Assembly (NCBI GenBank): GCA_963792125.1
Contig: CAWBVA010000012.1
Coordinates: forward strand, 1 to 64,000
Reading direction: 5' to 3'
Origin: Methanocella_A sp963792125
GTDB lineage: Archaea > Halobacteriota > Methanocellia > Methanocellales > Methanocellaceae
DNA length: 64,000 nt
Shown: positions 8,977 to 17,452 of the stretch, piece after piece
Layout of the letters: every line of letters begins with the position of its first letter
Position numbering within the stretch: the stretch's first letter is position 1
The notes under the pieces: model-generated
Database searches by the model: none
What the model was told of the DNA's origin: nothing
The model's input: the letters and a program-made list of their open reading frames with translations, nothing else
Made by a program: the position numbers and the translations under genes

Positions 8977-9678
8977 CTATTTTTTCCCGTGAGGGCAGAT
9001 GTACAGGCACATGCCACAGACCGCCAGTTTTCCTGACTTTTCCATCTGGTTGAAATAAGCCTCGCACTTCCTGGCGTCATACCTTGCTTCCCGTGGCTCA
9101 TCCTCCCGGAAATTGCGCCCGGTGAACGCGGATATGGGGCAGATGTCCACGCATTCGGTGCATTCGCCACAGGCCGTGTCCATCGGTGTACCTGTCTCCA
9201 GCGGCGCATCGGTCAGCACTGTGATGAACCTTGCCCTCGGGCCGGCCTCCGGCGTGATCAGCAGGCAGCTCTTGCCTATCCAGCCCAGCCCTGCGAGATG
9301 TGCGGCCAGCTTATGGGAGAATACGGCACAGATGCGCTCGTCGTCAGCCCGTTTCGACGACGGGACAGGGTACGCCCGGTATCCGGCCCGCTGGAGCTCG
9401 CTGGCAATACGCGAGGCGATATCGTCCAGGCGGTCGTTGATCACGTCGTATAAGTGGTGACGGTAGCTGACAGCTACAGCCCGCTGTTCCCGGTCCGGTA
9501 GCTGGTCAACGATTTCGTCGAAGAGCCTTATACCGATCGAGATCGCCCGCGGGTACGAGGCGATCTTCTCTCCGCCCTGCCGCAGGACCTCGGCCTTTGC
9601 ATGCGCCAGGTCCGCTACACCGAAGAAGTCCGCGCCGCCCGATTCTGCTATCTGTCGTACTTTATCCTGGATCGACAT
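8977..9678 (-). CDS. QueG-like double [4Fe-4S] protein
   Basis: About 234 residues. The C-terminal part holds two Cys clusters: CGECTECVDICP (CxxCxxCxxxCP) and CGMCLYICP, a bacterial-ferredoxin pattern like that of epoxyqueuosine reductase. The N-terminal half matches the QueG accessory region in style, with GADFFGVADL, YPRAISIGIRL, and HLAGLGWIGKSCLLITPEAGPRARF. The protein is shorter than QueG (about 350) and lacks its HEAT-repeat tail, so it belongs to the widespread related Fe-S proteins of anaerobes rather than being a certain queuosine enzyme. Start chosen at MSIQDKV; an in-frame ATG at 9693 is an alternative. It ends 50 bases from the convergent flavodoxin. Confidence 0.75.
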   Translation of the reverse strand: MSIQDKVRQIAESGGADFFGVADLAHAKAEVLRQGGEKIASYPRAISIGIRLFDEIVDQLPDREQRAVAVSYRHHLYDVINDRLDDIASRIASELQRAGYRAYPVPSSKRADDERICAVFSHKLAAHLAGLGWIGKSCLLITPEAGPRARFITVLTDAPLETGTPMDTACGECTECVDICPISAFTGRNFREDEPREARYDARKCEAYFNQMEKSGKLAVCGMCLYICPHGKK

Positions 9679-9733
9679 ATGGCCTGACTCCATGAACAGG
9701 TAGTCACGGCTGATATTTTTAAGCTGCGCTTTG

Positions 9734-9938
9734 AGAGGTCACCGAGGTTTCGGGAGGGCACGGAGACTACTTTCACCACAGAGGGCACAGAGGACACAGA
9801 GGTATTCACAGAGGATTTTATAGAAGATGGCTGATGCGAGAAAGCCCTATCATAAAACGTCCTCTGTGAATACCTCTGTGTCCTCTGTGCCCTCTGTGGT
9901 GAACGTCTCTGTGGCCTCGTGAAACCTCCGAGGCCTCC
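9734..9938. repeat. Family A hairpin (CACAGAGG words)
   Basis: Perfect 44-bp arms at 9772-9815 and 9860-9903, extended outward imperfectly to GAGGTCACCGAGG and its partner. The arms repeat CACAGAGG(G/A). The loop contains GATTTTATAGAAGATGGCTG, which recurs inverted in the element at 38858-39075. It fills the gap between two divergent genes, so here it cannot be a convergent terminator. Confidence 0.9.
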
Positions 9939-9991
9939 TGGTAAATTAATAAATATTTTAACGACAGAATAATATTAATGGTCGTGTCCCC

Positions 9992-11365
9992 ATGGATAAG
10001 TTCGATGTTATTGTGATCGGCGCCGGCGCCGGGGAAAACGTGGTCAACGATGCCCTTGCGGAGGGTGTAAAGGTTGCCTTGATCGAAAAAGGGCCGCTGG
10101 GAGGGACATGCCTGAACAACGGCTGTATTCCGTCCAAGATGCTCATCTACCCTGCAGATGTGATCAGGACCGCGCAGGATGCGAAAGCCGTCGGCGTCAC
10201 AGCGACGGCGAAGCCGGACTTCCGGTTCATCATGGACCGTATGAGGGCATTTGTCAGGGAGGAAGAGCAGGAGTCGGAAGAACAGCTGAAGACGGTCAAA
10301 AACCTCACCATGATCCGGGAAGTGGCCGAGTTTACAGGAGATCATACCCTCGTCGCAGGCGGAAGGACCATCACCGCGCCGAAGATCGTCATCGCCACGG
10401 GGGCCAGGCCGCTGGTTCCACCTATCCCGGGCCTGGAAGAGGCGGGATTCCTGGACAACATCACGCTGCTCGACTTAAACAAAGCGCCGGAAAGCCTGAT
10501 CATTATCGGCGGCGGCTACATCGGCTGTGAGTACGGCCACTTTTTCTCGGCCATGGGAGCGGATGTCACTATCATACAGCGGCCGCCCGTGCTGCTGAAT
10601 GACGAGGACCCGGAAGTCGGCGATACAGTCACAAAGGCGCTGGCAAAGTACATGAAAGTCCGCACCGGCCATCAGGCCGACCGGGTGGCTGTGGAAAACG
10701 GGAAAAAGGTCGTCTACGCAAAGGACTTGAAATCAAGTGACACGGCCAGGTTCGAGGCAGACGAGATTCTACTGGCCCTGGGCAGGAAGTCTAACTCCGA
10801 TCTGCTCAAGCCGGAGAAGACTGGTGTCGAGACGGATAGCAGGGGCTGGATTAAAGTCAACCGGTACCTGGAGACAAACGTGCCTGGCATATGGGCCCTG
10901 GGCGATGCCACCGGGAAGGACATGTTCCGGCATGCCGCCAATTTCGAGGCGGGCATTGTGACGCACAACATGTTCCATGGACAAAAGAGGGAGTATGACT
11001 ATCGCACGGTACCTCATGCAGTCTTCACCCACCCTCAGGTGGGCCATGTGGGAATGACGCTTGCCGATGCCAGGGAACGAGGGCTCAAGGTCATGGTAGG
11101 CAAGGCGATGTACTCTGGCACAGCCAAAGGCGTCGCAATGGCCAACGAGGACGGGTTCGTCAAAGCCGTGGTGGCAAGGATAACGGGCAAAATCCTGGGC
11201 TGCACGGTCGTCGGCCCGGACGCAGCCGTACTGGTCCAGCAGATAGTCTACCTGATGAACTGCGGCAACGGGGACATGGGCCCGCTGTACCGGTCGATGG
11301 TGATACACCCGGCCATCAGCGAGGTCGTGATGAACGCGTTCGCTAACCTGCAGAACGTAGACTAA
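9992..11365 (+). CDS. Pyridine nucleotide-disulfide oxidoreductase (dihydrolipoyl dehydrogenase / mercuric reductase-like)
   Basis: 457-residue flavoenzyme. FAD Rossmann motif at residues 9-14 (GAGAGE, less strict than GxGxxG), redox-active disulfide CLNNGC at Cys40 and Cys45, NAD(P) motif GGGYIGCE near 167, second FAD motif ALGDATG near 307. The C-terminal dimer interface carries HPAISE, the His-Glu active-site pair contributed by the partner subunit (HPTxxE in the family). No E1/E2 components of a 2-oxoacid dehydrogenase are nearby, so a general disulfide, coenzyme A or metal reductase role is as likely as lipoamide. TATA-like TTAATAAATATTTT lies about 45 bases upstream. Confidence 0.85.
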   Translation: MDKFDVIVIGAGAGENVVNDALAEGVKVALIEKGPLGGTCLNNGCIPSKMLIYPADVIRTAQDAKAVGVTATAKPDFRFIMDRMRAFVREEEQESEEQLKTVKNLTMIREVAEFTGDHTLVAGGRTITAPKIVIATGARPLVPPIPGLEEAGFLDNITLLDLNKAPESLIIIGGGYIGCEYGHFFSAMGADVTIIQRPPVLLNDEDPEVGDTVTKALAKYMKVRTGHQADRVAVENGKKVVYAKDLKSSDTARFEADEILLALGRKSNSDLLKPEKTGVETDSRGWIKVNRYLETNVPGIWALGDATGKDMFRHAANFEAGIVTHNMFHGQKREYDYRTVPHAVFTHPQVGHVGMTLADARERGLKVMVGKAMYSGTAKGVAMANEDGFVKAVVARITGKILGCTVVGPDAAVLVQQIVYLMNCGNGDMGPLYRSMVIHPAISEVVMNAFANLQNVD

Positions 11366-11416
11366 AAAGTGATTTTAACTGCAATTACAATGCAATGGCA
11401 AGCCAGTACAGTTATA

Positions 11417-11529
11417 GGCCGCAGAGATCGCAGAGGGGCGGAGAGAACGCAGTTTCACTTTTAAACAGGGCTAAGCGTAAAACATAAAAGTAACTGCGTT
11501 CTCTGCGCCCCTCTGCGATCTCTGCGGCC
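11417..11529. repeat. Family A hairpin (GCAGAGAT/GCAGAGGG words)
   Basis: Arms of 38 bp with one mismatch (11417-11454 and 11492-11529). The loop TTAAACAGGGCTAAGCGTAA is shared, with changes, by the element at 23522-23612. It lies between the convergent disulfide oxidoreductase and M20 peptidase genes. Confidence 0.9.
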
Positions 11530-11589
11530 TTTACGACACCCGGCGTTCCGTCACATATAGCATGACAACCGGCCGTTATTCATCTTCAG

Positions 11590-12732
11590 TTATCCGCAAA
11601 ATTCCCGCACGGTAGCCAGCACGATCTCGTGACACTGCTCGACCGATCTCAAATCCACCCACTCGACGTCTGCATGCAATCCCTCGCCTGCCGGGCCGAA
11701 GACGACTGCAGGGATGCCTGCCTCTGCCAGCAGCGCCGAGTCCATCCACCCGGCCATGCCTGCGAGCTCTGGCATGTCGCCAGTGATGCCCTTGTATTCC
11801 CTGGCCAGTGCCTGCACGATGGGCGCATCCTCCGGCACTTCGAGCGCGCCTCTTGCCAGTGTCCTCTTCACGGACGCCCGGAAAGACGGGTCGCCCGCAG
11901 CAATGCTGTCAATAATGCCCTGCATCTCTGTGTCTATTTCCGCGATGTCCTCGCCAGGCAATGTCCGGCGCTCGATGCTAAGTCTGCACCGGGACGGGTA
12001 GCTGGATAATTCCTGTCCGCCGCTGATGACCGAAGCATGGACAGAGCCGGCGCCGAGCAGGGGATGAATTGTCGATCGGGACAGTCGGTCTGCCATCTGC
12101 TCTACGGCTGCGAGCACCTTGCCCATTTTGACGATGGCATCGACTCCGAGGTCGGGTCTCGACCCGTGTGCAGCCGTGCCATAAGTCTCCACCTCGAACC
12201 AGGCAAAGCCCTTGTGGGCGATCACCACCCCGAGATTGGTCGGCTCTCCGACGATGGCACTGTCGGCATGCCACTTGCGGGCCAGGGCTTCAGTGCCGAG
12301 GCTCCAGTACTCCTCGTCGATGACCGCGGTAAGAATGACGTCGCCGCGCAGGCCCATTTTAGCCGCACGAGCCGTGGCCAGCATGAAGGCTGCCAGCGCG
12401 CTTTTCGTATCCAGTGCACCACGTCCGTACATGCGGCCGTCTTTGATCAAAGGGTTGAACGGCTCGCTCATGCCACTCACGCCTACCGTGTCCATGTGGG
12501 CGTTCAGCATGATCGACCGGCCGCCGCCGGAGCCCCTTGCGACGGCAACCACGTTGGGCCTTCCGGAGGCGACGTTTTCCACATGCACTTCCAGCCCGCG
12601 CTCCGCGAGCCATGCCGCGACGAATGCGGCGATCTCCCCTTCACCCCCGGCCCCGGGCACAAGGTCAGGGTTCACTGAATCGATGGACACCAGCCGGCCC
12701 AGCAGGCCCGTAAGCTCGTTCATGACAGTCAT
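11590..12732 (-). CDS. M20-family metallopeptidase / deacylase (ArgE/DapE-like)
   Basis: About 380 residues. Zinc-binding pattern of the family: HMDTVG (His79, Asp81), GRGALDTKSALAAF (bridging Asp near 107), DEEYWSLGTEAL (Glu pair near 140), EPTNLG, and a C-terminal His in GEGLHADVEWV. The middle part (about 175-290) is the lid/dimerisation domain (AHKGFAWFEVETYGTAAHGSRPDLG). Such enzymes hydrolyse N-acyl amino acids or dipeptides; the substrate cannot be read here. The open frame runs on upstream to 13614, but that part lies antisense to the FAD-Rieske gene. The start at 12732 (MTVMNELTG) has an AAGGT site upstream and marks the true N-terminus. Confidence 0.85.
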   Translation of the reverse strand: MTVMNELTGLLGRLVSIDSVNPDLVPGAGGEGEIAAFVAAWLAERGLEVHVENVASGRPNVVAVARGSGGGRSIMLNAHMDTVGVSGMSEPFNPLIKDGRMYGRGALDTKSALAAFMLATARAAKMGLRGDVILTAVIDEEYWSLGTEALARKWHADSAIVGEPTNLGVVIAHKGFAWFEVETYGTAAHGSRPDLGVDAIVKMGKVLAAVEQMADRLSRSTIHPLLGAGSVHASVISGGQELSSYPSRCRLSIERRTLPGEDIAEIDTEMQGIIDSIAAGDPSFRASVKRTLARGALEVPEDAPIVQALAREYKGITGDMPELAGMAGWMDSALLAEAGIPAVVFGPAGEGLHADVEWVDLRSVEQCHEIVLATVREFCG

Positions 12733-12828
12733 AGATCGGGTAACCTTAAGCGTATGATCGCCGGGATGGTATTTATCGCCACCGGCATAAGCCAGGCCCA
12801 TGTCCCTGCACTGAAAACCGCAGGGAGA

Positions 12829-12837
12829 TTTATATCT
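12829..12837 (+). promoter_or_regulatory. TATA box for the FAD-Rieske gene
   Basis: TTTATATCT lies 55 bases before the ATG at 12892. Transcription would begin near 12858, followed by a Shine-Dalgarno site AGGAAGGTG eight bases before the start. Confidence 0.45.
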
Positions 12838-12891
12838 TGCATTTTTATAAAATTGTGTGATTATGATAATTATACAGGAAGGTGCGTGACA

Positions 12892-14428
12892 ATGATGGAA
12901 GGAAGCAGGGGGTTGAGCAAGCATGGAGTACCTGGCCGGGCAGAGTCTTACTGGATCGCGTCGACGCCGGATACCTCTTACCCGACACTGAAACAGGACC
13001 TGAAGGCAGACGTGGCCGTCCTGGGTGGCGGGATCACCGGGATCACCACGGCGCTGCTGCTGAAGAAGAGAGGGCTGAAAGTTGCACTGGTCGAAGCAGG
13101 AAAGATCGTGAAAGGAGTGACCGGATATACGACGGCACATGTCTCTTCCGCACAGGCAAATTATTACCGCGACCTCATTAGCATCTACGGAGAGGATAAG
13201 ACACGACAGTGCGCTGACTCCAGCCAGGCGTCCATCGAGCTGATCGCCAGCCTGACGAAAGAGTACGGCATCGACTGCGATCTCGCCCGGCGGTCGGAGT
13301 ACGTGTACGCGGCCAGCCCCGACCAGGCGGATAGCCTCAAGAAAGAGCTGGAGACCGAGCAGCGCCTTGGCCTGCCCGTCAGCTATGTCGACCGGGCACC
13401 ACTGCCATTCGAGAATTACGGGGCCATCCGCTTTGACAATCAGCTCCAGTTCCACCCGCGAAAGTATCTCCTGCCGCTGGCAGAGGCAGTCAATGGCGAC
13501 GGCAGCTATGTGTTCGAGGACACCCGGGCGCTGGACATCATCGACGGCGAGCCTTGCACGGTAAAGACGAACCATGGCAAGCTGCTGGCAAACGACATCG
13601 TGCTGGCCACACACATACCGTTTACCAACATGGATCTCATCCCTGCTCAGAATTACACCTGTGATGTCCTACGTCCTCGGCGTGAGGCTCGAAGAAGAGA
13701 TCTCCACGGACATGTTCTACAGCATGGAGGAGCCCTGCCACTATATCCGCACCCAGCCGTCGGAGCACGGGCAGCTTGTGATCGTTGGCGGCGAGGACAA
13801 CAAGGTGGGAAAAGTGACCGAGACGGAACAGAAGTACAAAAAGTTGGAGCAGTACGCGAGAAGCCACCTCAAAGTGAAGTCCGTCGAGTACAGCTGGTCG
13901 ACACATGACAACTATACGTTCGACAAGGTGCCGTTCATCGGCAGGTACACCACCAGCAAACACTTCTACGTCGGGACGGGGTATAAAGGCACCGGCATGA
14001 CCTACGGCACCGTCGCCGCCATGATCCTCACGGACGAGCTGACCGGCAAAAAGAGCCCGTACGCCGACGTCTACAGCCTGTCACGGATCGAGCTGCCTGG
14101 AGCGGCCGACTTCCTGAAGGCCCAGGCAGACATAGTGAAGATGTTCACGGTGGAGCGGCTCCAGAAACCTGAAGACATCTCGAAGATCAAGCCGGGAAGT
14201 TCCGGCCTGTCAGAAATCCATGGCCACAAGGCAGCCGTATACAAAGACGAGTCCGGCAAAGTGCACGCCGTATCGCCCCAGTGCACTCACATGGGATGCT
14301 ATGTTAGCTGGAACGACGGAGAGCAAACCTGGGACTGTCCGTGCCATGGGTCCCGGTACAAGGAAGAAGGCGCCGTGTTCCACGGCCCGGCCGTGTACGA
14401 CCTCAAAGACAGGACGAAGAAGGAATAA
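12892..14428 (+). CDS. FAD-dependent oxidoreductase with C-terminal Rieske domain, frame broken
   Basis: About 511 residues once joined. Residues 40-60 carry the FAD Rossmann motif VAVLGGGITGITTALL of the DAAO/glycine oxidase superfamily; the substrate/FAD domains run to about 400 (FIGRYTTSKHFYVGTGYKGTGMTYG near the FAD). The last 80 residues are a Rieske [2Fe-2S] domain with CTH...CPCHG ligands (two Cys, two His). An extra base near 13652 (ATTACACCTGTGATG) breaks the frame in mid-protein. Start at ATG 12892 with the site AGGAAGGTG. FAD-Rieske fusions of this kind occur in many bacteria and archaea; the substrate is unknown. A nitroreductase gene converges on its 3' end with no gap, so transcripts may overlap. 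Confidence 0.85.
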
Positions 14429-15028
14429 TCATAAAAAAATGTCTTCCTTCGGGAACCTGACCTTCGGCATTGGCTTGTCTGCAGGGTACCCTATCGGCAC
14501 AAGCATGGTAGGCACCAGGTTGGCCGGAAGCTTCAGCACCTTCGCGTAGCATGCCGGATCGAACCCGGCCATCGGACAGGAATCGACGCCCAGCGATTTC
14601 GCGGCATAAATTGCAGTCATGGCAGCCAGGTACACGTTCTTTTGAGCCTCAGCCAGCCGCTGTTCCGGGGTGAGCTGGCCGATATAGCCATGGAGGAAAC
14701 TCTCCATATCGCTGATGTCCTCCTGCGGGACTCCGGCCGCACTCATGCCTTCAAGGACCTTTAGCGCATGCCCGTGCAAATCGGTATCAGCACAGAAGAC
14801 CAGCAGGTCAGAACAGGTAGTAATTTGTTTCTGCCCCATGGAGCATGGCGATAATGCCTGTTTGGTGCTGTCGTCGCGGACTACCTTGATCTTCCAGGGC
14901 TGCAGGTTGATGGCCGAGGGTGTCAGCCGTATCATCTCCAGGATGCTGTCCAGCTTCTTGCCCTCTACTTTCCGGCCGTCGAAGACCTTGGTCGCATACC
15001 TCTGCCTGAGCAATTCTTCGAACTCCAT
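14429..15028 (-). CDS. Nitroreductase-family NAD(P)H:FMN oxidoreductase
   Basis: About 200 residues. Family features: RQRYATKVFDGRKV near the N-terminus (FMN phosphate contact RxSxRxF type), TPSAINLQPWKIKVV (FMN-binding SxxNxQPW), and the C-terminal GYPADKPMPKVRFPKEDIF. Closest in style to NfsB/YdgI enzymes that reduce quinones, flavins or nitroaromatics with NAD(P)H. Start MEFEELLRQRY at 15028 has a GAGGACGGGAAC site; an upstream ATG at 15055 adds nine residues and has a poorer site. It is followed downstream directly by the convergent FAD-Rieske gene. Confidence 0.85.
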   Translation of the reverse strand: MEFEELLRQRYATKVFDGRKVEGKKLDSILEMIRLTPSAINLQPWKIKVVRDDSTKQALSPCSMGQKQITTCSDLLVFCADTDLHGHALKVLEGMSAAGVPQEDISDMESFLHGYIGQLTPEQRLAEAQKNVYLAAMTAIYAAKSLGVDSCPMAGFDPACYAKVLKLPANLVPTMLVPIGYPADKPMPKVRFPKEDIFL

Positions 15029-15093
15029 GTTCCCGTCCTCATGATAATCGTATGACATGATGGGCATTAAAATGCCGCATATCACTGGCTATT

Positions 15094-15573
15094 TCACACG
15101 GTAAGCCGCAGAGACCGCATTCCGTCGAGGTCGGTCCTCGCTCGTATGTACTCGCCTATCAGGACTGACGCAGGATACAGTATGCGCTTTTCGTGCTCCA
15201 GGAACCGTATTAGTTGTCGGGCCAGGTCACGGTACTCCGGCTTCCCCTCGGTCGTGGCGGCATCGGCCAGCCGCTCGAGTTCCCCGATGATCATGTCATT
15301 CTCCTCGACCAGCGACGGAAGCTGGCGTTTCAGCCTGCTGCACATGGTCTGTATCCGGTCGATCTCGCCAGTGACATTGCCAGCGGCCACTGTGGGCAGC
15401 AGCTTCAGCGGCGGCAGCGCGTACTCCTGGTCTTTGAGGTAGTGCGGCTGCAGTTGCCTGAAGGCGGCCATGGCCGTGCGTCCAATCTCGCCCCTGACGC
15501 GGGCCGCGGCGTTCAGCCGTTCGTAGAGGTCTTCGTACTCTTCCTTGACTGCTCCGGGTATCTTTGGCCTCAT
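15094..15573 (-). CDS. Hemerythrin-like all-helical protein
   Basis: About 159 residues, predicted all alpha. Two HHE-type patterns are visible: HYLKDQEYALPPL (near residue 43) and FLEHEKRILYPASVLIGEYI (near 128), plus EENDMIIGELERLADAA between them. That is the spacing and sequence style of hemerythrin/HHE domains, which bind a diiron centre, but the full set of five His was not counted, so metal binding is an inference. Start at 15573 (MRPKIPGAVKEEY) is preceded by AGGTGATCAAC, a good site; the frame extends to 15663 without one. It lies just upstream of the nitroreductase on the same strand and could be co-transcribed with it. Confidence 0.6.
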   Translation of the reverse strand: MRPKIPGAVKEEYEDLYERLNAAARVRGEIGRTAMAAFRQLQPHYLKDQEYALPPLKLLPTVAAGNVTGEIDRIQTMCSRLKRQLPSLVEENDMIIGELERLADAATTEGKPEYRDLARQLIRFLEHEKRILYPASVLIGEYIRARTDLDGMRSLRLTV

Positions 15574-15764
15574 GTTGATCACCTGCCCGGCGGAGCCCGT
15601 TACCGCGGCTGCGCAGGACATTATTGTCACCAGCCTGTCATACGATCTGTGCGGAAAAAACATAAGCCTGCGATCGTGCCAGCCACGTGACCATGGATGC
15701 CCGGTTTAAGCGGCGTCCGCCAGTGCCGGGAAAAGGGAATAATAGAAAAGCCGTTTTTAAGGCG

Positions 15765-15983
15765 TTACGTTTGCCTTCCAGGCATGATCCGGAAGTCGTC
15801 AGGGACGAAGCACATCTTTATCCTGCCTTCCTGCAGCCGGACGAACCGGTACTCCTTGCCGTTTTGGACAAACATGAGGTAGTAGCAGTCCGGGTCGTAG
15901 CCGCGGGTCGCACTGGAGTGGGCCAGGTAGTTGTATTCGAACTCGCCCGGTAGTAATCGAGCGTCCAGATAAGGAAAATAACG
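15765..15983 (-). CDS. Short coding stretch without a recognisable start
   Basis: Open frame of 72 codons ending at TAA (15765-15767). It reads RYFPYLDARLLPGEFEYNY, then a Tyr-rich region GYDPDCYYLMFVQNGKEYRFV and ends DDFRIMPGRQT, which looks like genuine protein. No ATG, GTG or TTG lies near the 5' end and an in-frame TAG (15984-15986) closes it. A TATA box (16021-16031) and AGGGCTGA sit just upstream, as expected for a start near 15985. Either the start codon was lost by mutation or sequence error, or this is a relic. No family recognised. Confidence 0.4.
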   Translation of the reverse strand, partial: RYFPYLDARLLPGEFEYNYLAHSSATRGYDPDCYYLMFVQNGKEYRFVRLQEGRIKMCFVPDDFRIMPGRQT

Positions 15984-16020
15984 CTAAATCAGCCCTGGTT
16001 GTTCGATGATTCCCGGGATT

Positions 16021-16031
16021 GTTTATATATC
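16021..16031 (-). promoter_or_regulatory. TATA box upstream of the start-less small ORF
   Basis: On the minus strand GATATATAAAC lies about 40 bases before the coding stretch at 15983. Transcription would begin near 16000. Confidence 0.45.
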
Positions 16032-16165
16032 CGGAGCCTGCGGCACCATATAGCCGGGATTCTGTATCCCGGCCTAAGGTGATACATGGATGCTGTCAGG
16101 AGGTACCTTCGCAGGCGTCCGTCGTGATATGCCCGGCCTGTTGCAGCATTCGCAGGGGGAATTAC

Positions 16166-16200
16166 GCCTGGCATGGCATGGCTAAGATCACATGCCAGGC
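16166..16200. repeat. Hairpin GCCTGGCATG...CATGCCAGGC
   Basis: Perfect 10-bp arms (16166-16175, 16191-16200) with a 15-base loop in the gene-free stretch 15984-16390. Function unknown. Confidence 0.6.
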
Positions 16201-16222
16201 ATAGCCGCACAGGGGCCGGCAG

Positions 16223-16256
16223 ACATAATGAGGATATACACATATCCTCATTATGT
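16223..16256. repeat. 15-bp palindrome with 4-base loop
   Basis: Arms ACATAATGAGGATAT and ATATCCTCATTATGT pair perfectly around ACAC. It could be an operator or a transcript-end stem; nothing else is recognisable around it. Confidence 0.7.
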
Positions 16257-16332
16257 ACATATTAAACATAGGTATATGCATACATGACCATTACGTATCA
16301 TTTTCACGGAGGAACGGAGCTACGCTGCGATA

Positions 16333-16372
16333 ATACGCGGCTGAGACTCAACTGAGCCCGCCAGCCGCGTAT
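16333..16372 (-). terminator. Stem downstream of the chagasin-like gene
   Basis: Perfect 11-bp arms ATACGCGGCTG / CAGCCGCGTAT, 18 bases past the stop of the inhibitor gene. There is no T-run, so a terminator role is only suggested by position. Confidence 0.4.
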
Positions 16373-16390
16373 GACAGGTATAATGTCCGG

Positions 16391-16849
16391 TTATGTCACG
16401 TTTATTGTCAGCATGTACACAGTCTCGTTGCCGGCAGGCTCCTCGAACGGCCGCAGTAATGTCGCCTTGAACTTCTGCTCGCCGGCCCACGATGCCCTGA
16501 TCATCCACTGGCGGACGCCAGGCTCCCCGATCAGGCCTTTTTCGCCCGGGACATACACGCTGCCGGGTACATCAAGCCCCCGGGTGGACGTGATGTTCCA
16601 CAGGTACCCGGTGCTGCCACCATTTTCGGGCAATACTATCAGGAATTCAGTATTTTTCATCATCCGGACGGTCGTCCCGTTCGTGCTCATGTTATAGACG
16701 TGAATGCGCTCCCCGCGATCGGGAATAGTCACGTTCCCGTCGCCGGTATTTTGCTAGGCCGTTGCCTTGAGACTGTACCCGGCGACGAAGCCGGCTACCA
16801 GCGTGATGACTACCAGCACGATGATAGTCGTTAGTGTTTTGTTGTCCAT
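16391..16849 (-). CDS. Chagasin-like cysteine peptidase inhibitor (MEROPS I42), with in-frame TAG
   Basis: About 152 codons. Residues 1-30 form an N-terminal hydrophobic anchor or signal (MDNKTLTTIIVLVVITLVAG). The rest is an I42 beta-sandwich with its three inhibitory loops: NGGSTGYLW (for NPTTGY-W), the GLIGEPGVRQW loop, and LLRPFEEP (for RPW/F). Such proteins block papain-like proteases outside the cell. An in-frame amber codon at 16754-16756 sits between the anchor and the domain (LKATA-stop-QNTGDG). The ATG at 16849 has an excellent AGGTGA site, while no start is obvious after the TAG, so the anchor and domain clearly belong together. Confidence 0.75.
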
Positions 16850-16970
16850 TGGTCTCACCTTTCAGTTGCCTTTTCAGGTTAAGGCGAATAGGCCAGCCGC
16901 CCATTAAAAACATCTGCGGGAATCGTCGAACAGACAGGCTGGCCCTGACAGGCGCGAACAGATGGGAACA

Positions 16971-16980
16971 TTTTTAATAT
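16971..16980 (+). promoter_or_regulatory. TATA box for small Cys-pair protein
   Basis: TTTTTAATAT is centred about 34 bases before ATG 17010, with no ribosome site between, which suggests a leaderless transcript. Confidence 0.45.
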
Positions 16981-17009
16981 CACCGTGCGCTGTTACTATC
17001 TGTGTTCTT

Positions 17010-17219
17010 ATGCCGGAGAAAGACGTGCTGGAAGAGGTCCTTGTGCCCTGCCCGAATTGCCGTAAGGTGCACAAAGTATCCGTAAAGGAAGCCCGTGAGA
17101 AGCCCCGGGTGACTGTCGACTGCGGCGCCGTGATCGGGAGCGCCGGCGTCCTGAGACGTGCGGACGAGATGGAAGAGCGGATCAAAAAGCTCAAGAGCAC
17201 GCTGTACAAGCTCGATTAA
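17010..17219 (+). CDS. Small Cys-pair protein with C-terminal helix
   Basis: 69 residues: MPEKDVLEEVLVPCPNCRKVH at the start holds one zinc-knuckle pair (CPNC), and a third Cys occurs in TVDCGAVIG. The tail EEMEERIKKL-type helix (DEMEERIKKLKSTLYKLD) is coiled-coil-like. With only three Cys, metal binding could need a His or a partner. The frame extends upstream to 16962, but the TATA position favours ATG 17010. No known family. The family A hairpin begins five bases after its stop. Confidence 0.6.
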   Translation: MPEKDVLEEVLVPCPNCRKVHKVSVKEAREKPRVTVDCGAVIGSAGVLRRADEMEERIKKLKSTLYKLD

Positions 17220-17223
17220 TTAT

Positions 17224-17449
17224 AAGATGCCAAGGTTCAAGAGGAGGCGCCAGGCGCCACTTAGCAACCGAAGGTTTCAAGACGCCAAGCCATTTTTTAG
17301 TTTCAAGATCTCAAGTATCAAAGTCTTAATACGGCGATTTTTAATATGGCTCTTTATATCCTGGCGTCTTAAATCTAAAAAATACTTGGCGCCTTGAAAC
17401 CTCGTGCTAAAAGTGGCGCCTTGGCGCTCTCTTAGAACCTTGGCATCTT
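17224..17449. repeat. Family A hairpin (GCCAAGG/GGCGCCA words)
   Basis: Imperfect 226-base inverted repeat: outer AAGATGCCAAGG / CCTTGGCATCTT, then GGCGCCACTT / AAGTGGCGCC, GGTTTCAAG / CTTGAAACC and GACGCCA / TGGCGTC. It lies tightly between two convergent genes (five and four bases from their stops). Confidence 0.85.
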
Positions 17450-17452
17450 GAA

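Noticed and set aside
9818..10345. 175-residue minus-strand ORF ending in REVSRGHRDVHHRGHRGHRGIHRG
   Set aside because: It is a reading of the family A CACAGAGG words plus the antisense of the disulfide oxidoreductase; the His/Arg/Gly periodicity comes from the repeat.
12733..13614. N-terminal extension of the M20 peptidase
   Set aside because: Antisense to the FAD-Rieske gene; the conserved M20 start and a ribosome site are at 12732.
16754..16756. Pyrrolysine at the TAG of the inhibitor gene
   Set aside because: No pyl genes are visible in the window, and a single substitution would create the same TAG; listed as an open question only.
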